From: an uncultured Christensenella sp.
GTDB taxonomy: Bacteria > Bacillota > Clostridia > Christensenellales > UBA1242
Length of the DNA stretch: 64,000 bases
Assembly: GCA_910584295.1 (NCBI GenBank)
Contig: CAJTYR010000008.1
Coordinates: forward strand, 3,551-67,550
Direction of reading: 5' to 3'
The translations under genes were made by a program, and so were the position numbers. The notes beneath the pieces are model-generated. The model did no database searches, had not been told where the DNA came from, and was given only the letters and a program-made list of their open reading frames with translations. Every line of letters starts with the position of its first letter. Position 1 is the stretch's first letter. Of the stretch, positions 24,760 to 33,852 are shown in pieces.

Positions 24760-25407
24760 ATGAACTTAAATAAAAAAGATATCAAAGTGAATTTTCATAG
24801 TTCTATCTGTTTGAAAGGGAATATTTACATTGATCCTCTTAATATCAAAAGAAAGTTGTCAAACGCGAAACTGGTGTTTATCACTCACACGCATTGGGAT
24901 CATTTGGATGAGAAATCTATCAAAAATGTTAAGTCTGCTGAAACTCTTTTTGTATGCACACAAGATGCAAAAGACCAACTTATGAAAATTGGTGTAGAGG
25001 AAGAGAATATTATTGTTATTAAACCTGATGTCACTTTGTCAGTCGCTGATGTTAGGGTTGAAACATTTCCATCTTACAATATTGGGAAAGAATTTCATCC
25101 AAAGAAAAATGGTTGGGTGGGATATAAAATAACTATTGACGGAGTTTCTTATTTGATTTGTGGTGACAGTGATGTGACAAAAGAGTTGAAAAAAATGAGT
25201 GCCGATGTCCTTTTTGTGCCTATTGGCGGAACTTACACAATGGATGCTAAAGAAGGTGCAATGCTGGCAAACATAATAAATCCAAAACTTGTTGTGCCAA
25301 TGCATTATGGTGAGGTTGTTGGAGGAAAAGAAGTTGAAAGCGTTTTTATTGAAAACTTGAATAAGGATATTGACTATTTGATTTTAATAAAAGGAGAAAA
25401 AATATGA
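24760..25407 (+). CDS. Metallo-beta-lactamase fold hydrolase, UlaG-like
   Basis: 215 residues. VFITHTHWDHLDEKSI is the HxHxDH zinc motif, ICGDSDVTKE gives a bridging Asp and VPMHYGEVVGG the last His. The short length and the pattern TPSYNIGKEFHPKKNGWVGY fit the L-ascorbate-6-phosphate lactonase-like (UlaG) branch of small metal-dependent hydrolases; substrate unknown. The start is set by GGAGATTTT. The last four bases overlap the next ATG. Confidence 0.85.
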   Translation: MNLNKKDIKVNFHSSICLKGNIYIDPLNIKRKLSNAKLVFITHTHWDHLDEKSIKNVKSAETLFVCTQDAKDQLMKIGVEEENIIVIKPDVTLSVADVRVETFPSYNIGKEFHPKKNGWVGYKITIDGVSYLICGDSDVTKELKKMSADVLFVPIGGTYTMDAKEGAMLANIINPKLVVPMHYGEVVGGKEVESVFIENLNKDIDYLILIKGEKI

Positions 25408-25745
25408 AAGTTATCAAAAAACCAAGTGACAGTGTTAAGGTGCAGGATGCACATGGTGGAAGCGGAAGTCGAAAATTGTTTCTGGGCGGAGGAGAAGTCA
25501 GAAACTTTCAAGGAGTGACATATGGTTGGCTTCCTTCAGGACATATGTATGCTTGGCACAATCATGATGATTTAAACGAAATTATGATTGTGTTGAAAGG
25601 ATGCGGCAGCGTCAGAGATGATGATGGAGAATATTCCTATGACGAAGGAGATTTCTTTGTTTTTCCAAAGGCGGTTTTTCATGAGATTAAAAACACTGGT
25701 GAAATTGAAAATGAGTTTGTGTTTGTCAGAGTGTATGATAAATAA
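25404..25745 (+). CDS. Cupin-domain protein
   Basis: 113 residues. GHMYAWHNHDDLNEIMIVLKGCGSVRDDDG holds cupin motif 1 with two His and a Glu, and DEGDFFVFPKAVFHEIKNTG motif 2 with a His, so a complete metal site is likely. Small stand-alone cupins act as isomerases, dioxygenases or sensors; no substrate can be named. Overlap with the upstream hydrolase by four bases indicates translational coupling. Confidence 0.85.
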   Translation: MKVIKKPSDSVKVQDAHGGSGSRKLFLGGGEVRNFQGVTYGWLPSGHMYAWHNHDDLNEIMIVLKGCGSVRDDDGEYSYDEGDFFVFPKAVFHEIKNTGEIENEFVFVRVYDK

Positions 25746-25760
25746 GAGTTGAGGTAAGAA

Positions 25761-26207
25761 ATGCTCGCAGAACTTATTGATTTATCTTTGAAACAAAGTA
25801 AGAATGAATTAAAAAAAATCATGCATATTGGCTTGATTGATTGTTTTGATTTCTTTCCAAAAAGTGAAGAACAAAAAGCACAACTGGAAAGCGAGGCTAA
25901 GAACTTGGCTGTCTTGATTGATGAAAATGCTCGTGGAAATTATTACAAATTTCATAAACCGCTTAAGACGATCTTCGGTGATTTGGAATATTTCAAAATT
26001 CGATGGGTAGATGATACTAAATTTTCTTATATTGGTGCAGCGGACTTTATTATTCAAAATTGGAACGATTTTCTAAAAGAATATTCAAATGATAAGAATT
26101 TTGAGTTTGTAGAGCAAAAAGCAAGCCCAGCATACAAGGGGTTTAAGTTTCAAACAAAAAACACATGGGCATGTTTTTTGGATATTCCAATTGCAGAATG
26201 TTTTTAA
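25761..26207 (+). CDS. Hypothetical protein
   Basis: 148 residues, not recognised. Soluble, helical N-terminus (ELIDLSLKQSKNELKKIM), then a charged middle and a beta-like C-terminus (GFKFQTKNTWACFLDIPIAECF). No signal or membrane helix. GAGGT lies 7 bases before the ATG, 15 bases after the cupin gene, and a strong terminator follows, so it ends this operon. Confidence 0.65.
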   Translation: MLAELIDLSLKQSKNELKKIMHIGLIDCFDFFPKSEEQKAQLESEAKNLAVLIDENARGNYYKFHKPLKTIFGDLEYFKIRWVDDTKFSYIGAADFIIQNWNDFLKEYSNDKNFEFVEQKASPAYKGFKFQTKNTWACFLDIPIAECF

Positions 26208-26217
26208 TTTGATTTCA

Positions 26218-26244
26218 AATAGAGGTGAAAAAACCTCTTTTTTT
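26218..26244 (+). terminator. Intrinsic terminator
   Basis: AGAGGT-GAAAA-ACCTCT followed by seven T residues, directly after the hypothetical gene. Confidence 0.85.
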
Positions 26245-26309
26245 GTTGACATTTTGATGTGTAGAAATTATAATGAAAACATAGGTTTTAAAACAAGTGT
26301 TTTAAATGC

Positions 26310-26318
26310 GGGGGGGGG
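26310..26318 (+). repeat. G(9) homopolymer tract at the translation start of the TetR gene
   Basis: Nine G preceded by GC. It lies 11 bases before ATG 26330 and could act as the Shine-Dalgarno; it is also inside a longer frame from ATG 26306. Confidence 0.9.
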
Positions 26319-26329
26319 TGAAAAATTTT

Positions 26330-26899
26330 ATGCCACCAAAAGCGAAATTTGGCAGAGAAGAGATTGTGAATGTGGCTCTTTCCATTGTGGAAAAGGATGG
26401 GATGGAGGCTTTGACTGCAAGGACACTAGGGCAGAGGCTGGGAAGTTCAGCAAGACCAATTTTCACTGTTTTTAAAAATATGGATGAAGTTGCATGTGAG
26501 ACAATTAAACAAGCCAATGTTATTTTTGAAAAATATATTGAAGAAGGTCTTAAAGAAAATCCGCCTTTTAAAGGTGTGGGAAAAGCTTACATCCGTTTTG
26601 CGAGTGAAAAGCCAAAACTGTTTCAACTTTTATTTATGAAAGAAAAAGGTGTTGAAACAAAAGTGGAAAGACTTTTAAACAATGCCGAAGAATATGGGAA
26701 GGTTGTTTATTCCATTACGAGTGTTTATCCGGTTACAAATATGCAGGCAGCAAATCTTTACAAACATCTTTGGATTTATGCTCACGGAATTGCTGTGCTT
26801 ATCGCAACAAAGGTTTGCGCATTTTCCGATGAAGAAATTTCCGATATGTTGACAGTTGTTTTTGTTAGCCTTTTGAAAGAATATTTAAACAAAAAGTGA
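26330..26899 (+). CDS. TetR/AcrR-family transcriptional regulator
   Basis: 189 residues. The N-terminal helix-turn-helix reads GREEIVNVALSIVEKDGMEALTARTLGQRLGSSARPIFTVFKNMDEV, with the usual Tyr of the recognition helix as Phe. The rest is a helical ligand-binding domain. It probably controls the ABC exporter that follows after 41 bases, as such pairs usually do. The start is chosen as 26330; a 9-G run just upstream serves as, or replaces, the ribosome site. A hairpin terminator separates it from the ABC genes. Confidence 0.88.
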   Translation: MPPKAKFGREEIVNVALSIVEKDGMEALTARTLGQRLGSSARPIFTVFKNMDEVACETIKQANVIFEKYIEEGLKENPPFKGVGKAYIRFASEKPKLFQLLFMKEKGVETKVERLLNNAEEYGKVVYSITSVYPVTNMQAANLYKHLWIYAHGIAVLIATKVCAFSDEEISDMLTVVFVSLLKEYLNKK

Positions 26900-26916
26900 T
26901 ACGCTTTCACTTTTTT
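26890..26916 (+). terminator. Intrinsic terminator of the TetR gene
   Basis: AAAAAGTGA-TACGCT-TTCACTTTTTT, overlapping the TetR stop codon. Confidence 0.8.
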
Positions 26917-26940
26917 GATTGTTTTTAGGAGAAAAAATTT

Positions 26941-27849
26941 ATGTCAGAGATTTTGAGAGTTGAAAATTTGTCCAAAAGTTTTGGACATTTAAAAGCGGTG
27001 GACAACTTAAGTTTTTCGGTTGAAAGTGGAAAATTGCTTGCATTTTTGGGGCAAAATGGTGCTGGAAAAAGCACAACGATAAACATGTTGATCGGGTCGC
27101 TTTCTGCTGACAATGGGCAGATTGTTTATGGAGGAAACAAAAGTTTCAAAGAGTTTAAAGACAAGATTGGAGTTGTCTTTCAAAACAATATTTTTGATGA
27201 GGTTTTGACTGTTGAAGAAAATCTTAAACTTTTTGGAAGGCTATATTCAAAAAATAAAGACAGCATCAAAGAGAGATATGAAGAACTTGCAAAACTTTTC
27301 AAATATAAATCCTTTGAGAAGAAAAAATTCAAGAACTTGTCTGGTGGACAAAAAAGGAGAGTAGAAATTGCGAGAGCGCTTTTCAACACTCCTGAAATTT
27401 TGTTTTTGGATGAGCCAACAACTGGACTTGATCCAAAGACAAGAATTGATGTGTGGAAGGTGATTAACAATGTGCGAAAAGAAACTGGCATGACAGTATT
27501 TTTAACTACACATTACATGGAAGAAACCAATGACGCAGATGAGGTGGTCATCATTCATAATGGCAAAAAAATTGCTGAGGGAACTCCAGCAGAACTTAAG
27601 GAAAAACTTTCAAGTGATCGAATTAAAATTGTTCCAAAAAATCAAAAGCGTTTTGAAAAACTTTGCAAGGATTTAAGTTATGAAAAAGTCGCTGACCAGT
27701 TTGAATTTTTGCTTAAAGATACTCAAGAAGAGATTGAGCTTTTGGAAAAATTTAAAGATGAAATCAAATTCTTTGAAGTTTTGAGAGGAAGTATGGATGA
27801 TGTCTTTTTGAATATTGTTGGAGAAAGCGTTTTTGGGGAGGATGAGTGA
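26941..27849 (+). CDS. ABC transporter ATP-binding protein, ABC-2 exporter type
   Basis: 302 residues. Walker A GQNGAGKST, Q-loop VVFQNN, signature LSGGQKRR, Walker B EILFLDEPTTGLDP and the switch His in TTHYMEETN are all present in order. A C-terminal extension of about 85 residues is typical of DrrA-like drug or antibiotic exporters. It powers the permease encoded next. The stop overlaps the next ATG (TGATG). GGAG precedes its ATG. Confidence 0.95.
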   Translation: MSEILRVENLSKSFGHLKAVDNLSFSVESGKLLAFLGQNGAGKSTTINMLIGSLSADNGQIVYGGNKSFKEFKDKIGVVFQNNIFDEVLTVEENLKLFGRLYSKNKDSIKERYEELAKLFKYKSFEKKKFKNLSGGQKRRVEIARALFNTPEILFLDEPTTGLDPKTRIDVWKVINNVRKETGMTVFLTTHYMEETNDADEVVIIHNGKKIAEGTPAELKEKLSSDRIKIVPKNQKRFEKLCKDLSYEKVADQFEFLLKDTQEEIELLEKFKDEIKFFEVLRGSMDDVFLNIVGESVFGEDE

Positions 27850-28787
27850 TGAAAAATATTTTTGCACTTACAAAGCGAAATTGCTTGTTGTTTTTGCGGA
27901 ACAAAGCGACTGTTTTTTCTTCGCTTTTTTCAAGTTTGATTTTGATCGCTCTTTATTTTCTTTTTATTGCAAAAAGTTATTCAAAGGGTTTCAGTGAAGA
28001 AGCTGGAATTTTGCTTTCTCAAAAGCAACTCTATTTTGCAATCTATTCGCAAATGATCATGGGGGTGCTTGTCATAAATTCAGTTTCTCTTTCAACAGGA
28101 ATGTTTACGCTTATGGCAAGAGATCTTGAAACAAGAAAAACTGATGCTTTTATGATGACAAAAGCCAAAACTTCCGAACTTGTGATTTCTTATCTCATTT
28201 CTGCATTTCTGGTTTCATTTCTGCTTAATTTGTTGATGCTTGTTGTGTCAGTCATCATTATTGGTGCGTCCACCTATTGGATTGCTGCAAAGACTTTCTT
28301 CTCACTTTTTGGCGTGCTTATTATCACAACAATTATAAGTTGCTCCATTATGCTTTTTATCACTGTGCTTATCAAATCTTCAATTGCTATTGGTGTTGTC
28401 AACGGCATTATGGGCACAATTCTTGGTTTTTTGTGTGGAATTTATATGCCATATTCGCAAATGGGAAAAGTAGCAATGCACATTGGCTCTTTGCTTCCTT
28501 TCACACATCTGACAATTTGGTTTAAGCAAATCATCTTGAATGATGTTTTTGGACAATTTGGAATGAGTAAAGAACTTTCGGAAAAGATGCAAGAGTTGTG
28601 GTTTTCGGCAGGAGATGTTGGGCTTTGTGGGGCAAAAGTTCCTCTTTGGGGAATGATCTTGCTTACTGGGCTTGTGGCACTTGTTTGTCTTGTTGTGTCT
28701 ATGTTTATTTTGAAAAGAAGAATGTCATCAAATCCAAGCGTTGCAAAAACTAAAAGATTAAAAAAATTTAAAACAGCAAAAAACTAA
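27849..28787 (+). CDS. ABC-2 type permease
   Basis: 312 residues with about six membrane helices: one near the N-terminus, then two ending before residue 120, and three more, with conserved LYFLFIAKSY and the GIYMPYSQMGKVAMHIGSLLPFTHLT segment typical of ABC-2 permeases. It should pair with the ATPase just upstream as a homodimer exporter. The C-terminal tail is Lys/Arg-rich. The substrate is not evident; a TetR regulator nearby suggests a drug or toxic metabolite. Confidence 0.9.
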   Translation: MKNIFALTKRNCLLFLRNKATVFSSLFSSLILIALYFLFIAKSYSKGFSEEAGILLSQKQLYFAIYSQMIMGVLVINSVSLSTGMFTLMARDLETRKTDAFMMTKAKTSELVISYLISAFLVSFLLNLLMLVVSVIIIGASTYWIAAKTFFSLFGVLIITTIISCSIMLFITVLIKSSIAIGVVNGIMGTILGFLCGIYMPYSQMGKVAMHIGSLLPFTHLTIWFKQIILNDVFGQFGMSKELSEKMQELWFSAGDVGLCGAKVPLWGMILLTGLVALVCLVVSMFILKRRMSSNPSVAKTKRLKKFKTAKN

Positions 28788-28808
28788 ATGCGTTTGCTGT
28801 TTTTTTTG
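28771..28808 (+). terminator. Intrinsic terminator of the ABC operon
   Basis: AACAGCAAA, 12 bases, TTTGCTGTT and eight T residues, overlapping the permease stop. Confidence 0.85.
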
Positions 28809-28904
28809 ATTTATTTTCGTTGTTTTTCTTAAAAAAACACTATATATTTTTAAATTTCCTTATTTTTTAAGCCTATGAACAAAGGTGGTTTTTGGCTTTT
28901 TCGC

Positions 28905-28933
28905 TTGACATTTTTTTTCTTTTTTATTATATA
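28905..28933 (+). promoter_or_regulatory. Consensus promoter of the M60 gene, predicts a leaderless mRNA
   Basis: TTGACA, 17 bases, TATATA, six bases, ATG. There is no purine-rich ribosome site. Confidence 0.8.
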
Positions 28934-28939
28934 AATAAT

Positions 28940-31900
28940 ATGAAAAAGAAAAGTAAAACTAAAATAAAATTCTTATGTTTAATTCTGGGACTTTTTTTAT
29001 GCACTGGTACCTTTGTTGGTTGTGGAAAAGGTAAAGGGGATTCTTCGTCTAAGGCGGGGATTACTCTTTCGCCAGCAATTTCTCAAGGTGCAACAGTGTT
29101 TGACTTTGATGAGATACAAAATCAAAAGGTCACTCTTCGTCAGCCTGTTATGAAGATTTTGAAAAGAGGTTTGCCAAGAACTGCACCAGAAGTTATGTCT
29201 GACACTTTCACTCTTCCAAGCAATTTCTCAACTGGAGAATTGTCAACGGCTGTCTATACTTTTGATCCAGCTTCTTATCCAGCATTGACTGGCAGAACAG
29301 AAAGCATGACCACTTTCGAGAGATATATGCTTTTGCGTCAAGCTATGTATTATGCGACTGCTTCTCAAGGGCTGGCAGAAGCAGGACTGCTTATGAAACA
29401 TCCAGCTGCGGACAGACAATATGGTGAAATTCCTGTTGAAGACAATGCGGTGAAAAAACTTATCATAACAGATCCAGAGTACAAAGCTTCAATGCTTGCA
29501 AGTGGACTTTATTTGCCTGCTGGTGAAATTGCCACTGTGAAAGTCAAGGGACTTAAGGCTGGTGAAAGATTGGAGATGTTTACTGGTTATCAGCAATCCA
29601 TTGCTTGGGCTGTTGATTTTAATACTTTTGACAGACTTATCATTGAAGAATCAAAAAAAGCGACTCCAGATTATGAGTCTTTGCCGGTTGATGTTCATAA
29701 TCATATTAAAAGTTCGGATTCTGAGATTGCTTACCAGATGGCAAAATTCTCTTTTACTGAAAATGAAAGGGAATACAAAATTGGCGCAATTTATGGAGGA
29801 CTGCTTCATATTGATTGCTCAAGGATTTCTTCACCTGTTGAGATTGAAATAACTGGTTGTGTGGAAACTCCTTACTTCATTTTGGGAGTGACAAGTGTTG
29901 ATGAGTTTGAAAATCATTTGAGAAATGCACCTGGGCTTTTGTGCGCCTTGGATGTTGAAATTGGTCAACTTGTTGGTCCTGCCAATGCAATGAGACAAAC
30001 TGATGATATTTTGAAAGTTGCTTATATGTGGCATTCAACTTTTGCAATCAATGTTTCTCTTCTTGGGAGAAGTCACAACTATACTAATCTTCTTAAATAT
30101 GACACTTTTGTTCCGGCAGGAGCTGCTGTTGCACTTTCTGGAAGAGATTCTGCGATGCCTGAAAGTGATATGTATAATTGTTTGAATTTTGCCAATTTGA
30201 AAACTTATGGCGAATGGATGACTTTGCATGAACTGGGACACCAGCACTCAAATCAAGGAGCGTTTGGCAAGGTATTTGGCATGGAAACTGGTGTTGAGGG
30301 AGAAGTGCGAAACAATGCAATGATTTTGTATAACTATGCTCTTACTTGCAACATTAATCCAAATCAAACAAGTGGTGTTGAGCATGGAGAATTTACTCAT
30401 CCATATAATTCTCTTTTGACAGTTATAAATGGAAAAAATGTAGCTTACACGGACTATTCTGAGGCAGGAGGAAATCCTTTTTGGTGCTTGGGACTTTATT
30501 CGACAATAATTCATCAGTTTGGTCCAGAAAAATTTACTGAATATCTTTATTCACATGCTGTCAATAAAAATTATAATGACACAGGCTATGGGAACAATCG
30601 TTCTGAATTTACGATAAGGCTTGCCGAGGTTTATGGCTATGACTTCCGAGATTTCCTTAATGTTTACTTTAAAGCGAACATTACTGACGATTTGTTTGCA
30701 CCAAGCAGACTTGAACAATTGAAGAAGTTGAAAAAGTTTGTTCCAATTGCTTGCAAGTTTTCAAATGGGTTTGGAGACTCTCGAAGCGCAGGTGCTCACA
30801 AGGTTAGTGGAATTCTTTCAACAGATTTTGAATTTGAAAACAACATCATCAGCACCGAGGATTTTAAACTTGTTTCAGCTTCAAAACCAAAGTATGGGAC
30901 ACTTAAAAAAGTTACTGCCACAAAATATACCTATATTCCACCAAAAGAGCTTACAAATGGCGATGTTTTCTATGTTAGTTGTAAACTTGCAAATGGAGAA
31001 ACTAAAAAATTGCCAATCAGACTTGAATTTAATTATAATTATTCTCAATCAAAGATTTGGGAAGGTGTTAATGTAAACGATCTCGAAGCAGCAATTGATT
31101 TCTCAAAAACCACACAAGCAACAAGATCTGAATATGGTCAAGTTGGCGGAAAATCAAGTTTCAACAGTGGAAGAAGAAAAGATTTTGTTAAGTCAACTTT
31201 CAGTTATGTTGCACCAAAAACGGGGACATACAGATTTTATTTGAAATCGGATGACATCGGGCGTGTTGATGCAACTAAAGGTGGAAAAACTTATTCAATT
31301 AAGACAACAGCATACACAGCAAATTATCAGGCGGACAATTATTTTGAACTTAAACTTAAGAAAGATGAAATCCTTCCAATGACAACATATTTGTTGAACA
31401 ATGGAGGTGGAGGATCTTTGAATGTCGGAGTGCTTATTCCATCACAAGTTAGGGCTGTCGACATTCCTGTGGGGAATTTGCTTCTTGATAGATTTAATTT
31501 GGATGATTACAAAAAAATTCAATCATTTGGTTGGAAACCAAAGTTTCTTTCAAGTGTCAAAAATTTCACTAAAACGAATTATCTTGTGAAAAACAATTGG
31601 GAAATTATTTCGGCTCCTTTAGCAGAAGACAACATTGACCCTAATATTTTGGTGGATGGGAATACAAGCACAATTTTCTTTTCGGCATGGAGAACCACAA
31701 GCAAAAAAACACCAATGCCTCACACATATATTTTGGATATGAAAAAAGAAAACTGCTTGAACTTCATCGAAATTTACACAAGAAATAATGCAAATAGCTT
31801 TATCACGGAGTATGAACTTTATGGCTCAAAAGACAACAAAAACTATAAACTGCTTTCAAAATCAAAAGATTTAACTTATTCTAGAACGAAGGCAACAATT

Positions 31901-32818
31901 AAATTCGATTCCATAAGTGCAAGATATCTTAAATTGGTTGTTAAAAAAACAACTGGAGATTACTTCTCAATTATGAGCGAATTGAATGCCGGGTTGAGTG
32001 CTGTTGCTGAAAAAGTCATTTCTCCGACCGCTGACGAAACTTTTAGAACAAAAGGTTTTAAAGCGAATGGGCTTGGGGGAAGTGTTGTTGCAAAGAAAAA
32101 GAATAGTGCCCTTGTGACAAAGTTTAAGGGAACTCAATTCAACATTTATGCAAACACATTTAAAAACGCTGGATCGTTTAAGGTTTATATTGATGGAAAA
32201 CTTGATTCGGTTGTAAGTTTGTCAGGAGATGAAAAGTCATCACAACTTGTCTATGCTTCAAGCAAATTGAAAAACAAAAAGCATACGGTTGAAATCAAAA
32301 CACTGGACAATAAGGGGGTTGAAATTAATTATATGTCAATAAATTATGGAGCTAGCATGCTTAATGCAGCAAATATATATAAAGAAAAAGCCCTTGGAAT
32401 TGCTCTTGCAATATTCTGTGTGCTCTTTGTGTTGAGTATGGTTTTTGTTGTGCTTTACTTCACTCTTCCTAAGTTTAGAGAATTTTTGAATAAATTGTTC
32501 CGTTTGGAAAGACAGACTTCGCCAGAAACTCTTGCAAAAAAAGCGAAAAAGAAGGAAGAAAGAAAAGCAAATCATGAAGCAAAAAAAGAAGAAAATCAGA
32601 AGCAGAAAGCAGAAAGTAAAGGAAATTCAAACACTGCTGTAAAAAATATTTCTCAAAAATCTCCAAATGTTAAAACTGCTCCACAATCAAAGAAGCCTTC
32701 AACAACCTCTTCAAAGGTTGAAACTAAAAAAACAGTTCAAACTTCTGCAAAAACGACAAGCAAACCATTGGTCATTAAGCCAGTTGTTTCAAAGTCAAAG
32801 CAAACAAAAAAGAAATAA
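28940..32818 (+). CDS. Large M60-like (enhancin-type) metalloprotease lipoprotein
   Basis: 1,292 residues. A signal peptide ends in the lipobox-like TFVGC (Cys28). The M60 zinc motif HELGHQH starts at residue 430, followed by the downstream Glu region (GMETGVEGEV). M60 proteases cut O-glycosylated mucins, which fits a gut habitat. Next come a PA14-like segment (residues about 700-850, with the YVAPKTGTYRFYLKSDD block), an F5/8-type C discoidin domain (about 885-1010) and another beta domain. A second membrane helix lies at about 1150-1175, with a Lys-rich tail of 115 residues after it. So it is likely anchored at both ends. The promoter is almost against the ATG. Confidence 0.9.
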   Translation: MKKKSKTKIKFLCLILGLFLCTGTFVGCGKGKGDSSSKAGITLSPAISQGATVFDFDEIQNQKVTLRQPVMKILKRGLPRTAPEVMSDTFTLPSNFSTGELSTAVYTFDPASYPALTGRTESMTTFERYMLLRQAMYYATASQGLAEAGLLMKHPAADRQYGEIPVEDNAVKKLIITDPEYKASMLASGLYLPAGEIATVKVKGLKAGERLEMFTGYQQSIAWAVDFNTFDRLIIEESKKATPDYESLPVDVHNHIKSSDSEIAYQMAKFSFTENEREYKIGAIYGGLLHIDCSRISSPVEIEITGCVETPYFILGVTSVDEFENHLRNAPGLLCALDVEIGQLVGPANAMRQTDDILKVAYMWHSTFAINVSLLGRSHNYTNLLKYDTFVPAGAAVALSGRDSAMPESDMYNCLNFANLKTYGEWMTLHELGHQHSNQGAFGKVFGMETGVEGEVRNNAMILYNYALTCNINPNQTSGVEHGEFTHPYNSLLTVINGKNVAYTDYSEAGGNPFWCLGLYSTIIHQFGPEKFTEYLYSHAVNKNYNDTGYGNNRSEFTIRLAEVYGYDFRDFLNVYFKANITDDLFAPSRLEQLKKLKKFVPIACKFSNGFGDSRSAGAHKVSGILSTDFEFENNIISTEDFKLVSASKPKYGTLKKVTATKYTYIPPKELTNGDVFYVSCKLANGETKKLPIRLEFNYNYSQSKIWEGVNVNDLEAAIDFSKTTQATRSEYGQVGGKSSFNSGRRKDFVKSTFSYVAPKTGTYRFYLKSDDIGRVDATKGGKTYSIKTTAYTANYQADNYFELKLKKDEILPMTTYLLNNGGGGSLNVGVLIPSQVRAVDIPVGNLLLDRFNLDDYKKIQSFGWKPKFLSSVKNFTKTNYLVKNNWEIISAPLAEDNIDPNILVDGNTSTIFFSAWRTTSKKTPMPHTYILDMKKENCLNFIEIYTRNNANSFITEYELYGSKDNKNYKLLSKSKDLTYSRTKATIKFDSISARYLKLVVKKTTGDYFSIMSELNAGLSAVAEKVISPTADETFRTKGFKANGLGGSVVAKKKNSALVTKFKGTQFNIYANTFKNAGSFKVYIDGKLDSVVSLSGDEKSSQLVYASSKLKNKKHTVEIKTLDNKGVEINYMSINYGASMLNAANIYKEKALGIALAIFCVLFVLSMVFVVLYFTLPKFREFLNKLFRLERQTSPETLAKKAKKKEERKANHEAKKEENQKQKAESKGNSNTAVKNISQKSPNVKTAPQSKKPSTTSSKVETKKTVQTSAKTTSKPLVIKPVVSKSKQTKKK

Positions 32819-32823
32819 CTAGA

Positions 32824-32856
32824 AAAAGCCTTGTCGATTTGACAAGGTTTTTTTTA
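32824..32856 (+). terminator. Intrinsic terminator of the M60 gene
   Basis: CCTTGTC-GATTT-GACAAGG and eight T residues, just after the stop. Confidence 0.88.
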
Positions 32857-32882
32857 GAAATTTTCATATAAAGACATTTTGC

Positions 32883-32912
32883 TTGCTTAAATTTATTTTT
32901 ATATGATATAAA
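32883..32912 (+). promoter_or_regulatory. Candidate promoter of the small membrane protein
   Basis: TTGCTT, 18 bases, TATAAA, ahead of the small ORF at 32952. Confidence 0.4.
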
Positions 32913-32951
32913 TTAGTAGGTGTAGTAAAGCAAATTTTTTGATGGTTTTCA

Positions 32952-33200
32952 ATGCTCATAGCGTCGGTTTTTGTGGGGCTTTTGCTCTTGCTTAAGTTGT
33001 TTCAAGTGCCGACACTTAATTTGGCATTGGGTATTTCTGTCGGGGTTGGTGGACTTTTGCTTTTTGCTCATATGCTTAAAAATTGGATTTTACAATTTTC
33101 TATCAATCGTAATACTTGGACTTGGGTCTCACTTGGTTTTATGATTTTTGCGATTGTTGGCAGTGTTGCAGTTATGCTTATTTTTGCTTTTGCGGTTTAA
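32952..33200 (+). CDS. Small two- to three-helix membrane protein, hypothetical
   Basis: 82 residues, almost all hydrophobic: helices at about 1-17, 23-45 and 55-80, with a short WILQFSINRNTW loop. No convincing Shine-Dalgarno is seen before ATG 32952, so the start and even expression are uncertain. It lies between the M60 terminator and a NUDIX gene. Function unknown. Confidence 0.5.
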   Translation: MLIASVFVGLLLLLKLFQVPTLNLALGISVGVGGLLLFAHMLKNWILQFSINRNTWTWVSLGFMIFAIVGSVAVMLIFAFAV

Positions 33201-33242
33201 TATGTTGTGTAATTAAATTTGCAAAGAATTTGAGGAGGATAT

Positions 33243-33722
33243 ATGAAAACAATAAATACAACCCTTCTTTTGGTTATTAAAGACGGAAAGATTTTGCTTG
33301 CACAAAAAAAGAGAGGTTTTGGTGAAGGAAAATTCAATGGCGTGGGTGGAAAAGCTGAAGAAGGTGAAACCATTGAACAAACCATGTTGAGAGAAACAAA
33401 AGAAGAGATTGGAATTGTTCCAACCATTTATAAAAAACAAGGTGAGATTGTTTTTGATGAATATATGAAAGGTGAAAGATCGCTTGTTGCTATGTCGATT
33501 TTTGTTGCGAAAGATTTTGAAGGAGAACCAATCGAATCCGATGAAATGAGACCTGAATGGTTTGATTTGGACAAAGTGCCATTTGATAAGATGTTTCCAG
33601 ATGACAAATTTTGGTTTCCGCATATTTTGGACGAAAAGTTTGTGCGAGGGAAATTTGTATTTGATGAAAACTTTAAGCTTATCTCTTACAGCGTTGATAC
33701 CTCAAAATTTAACAAAGCATAA
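33243..33722 (+). CDS. NUDIX hydrolase, MutT/MTH1-like 8-oxo-dGTP diphosphatase
   Basis: 159 residues. GGKAEEGETIEQTMLRETKEEIGI is a full NUDIX box, preceded by KDGKILLAQKKRGFGEGKFNGVGGK, a pattern of MTH1-type enzymes that remove oxidised purine nucleotides from the pool. Later PEWFDLDKVPFDKMFPDDKFW resembles the MTH1 substrate pocket. GGAGG is 7 bases before the ATG. A short terminator follows. Confidence 0.88.
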   Translation: MKTINTTLLLVIKDGKILLAQKKRGFGEGKFNGVGGKAEEGETIEQTMLRETKEEIGIVPTIYKKQGEIVFDEYMKGERSLVAMSIFVAKDFEGEPIESDEMRPEWFDLDKVPFDKMFPDDKFWFPHILDEKFVRGKFVFDENFKLISYSVDTSKFNKA

Positions 33723-33735
33723 ATATTATTCACGA

Positions 33736-33762
33736 GGGCGGAGAGCCCTTTTTATTTTTATA
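33736..33762 (+). terminator. Intrinsic terminator of the NUDIX gene
   Basis: AGGGC-GGAGA-GCCCT then TTTTATTTTTAT. Confidence 0.65.
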
Positions 33763-33793
33763 TATTAATTTTTATAAATATAGCATAATAATT

Positions 33794-33823
33794 TTGACAT
33801 GCTGGGCTTTAATATTGTATACT
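33794..33823 (+). promoter_or_regulatory. Promoter of the pfl operon
   Basis: TTGACA, 18 bases, TATACT, 29 bases before the pflA ATG. Confidence 0.7.
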
Positions 33824-33852
33824 TAATTCGCAATGCTTGAAAGAGGCAGAAA

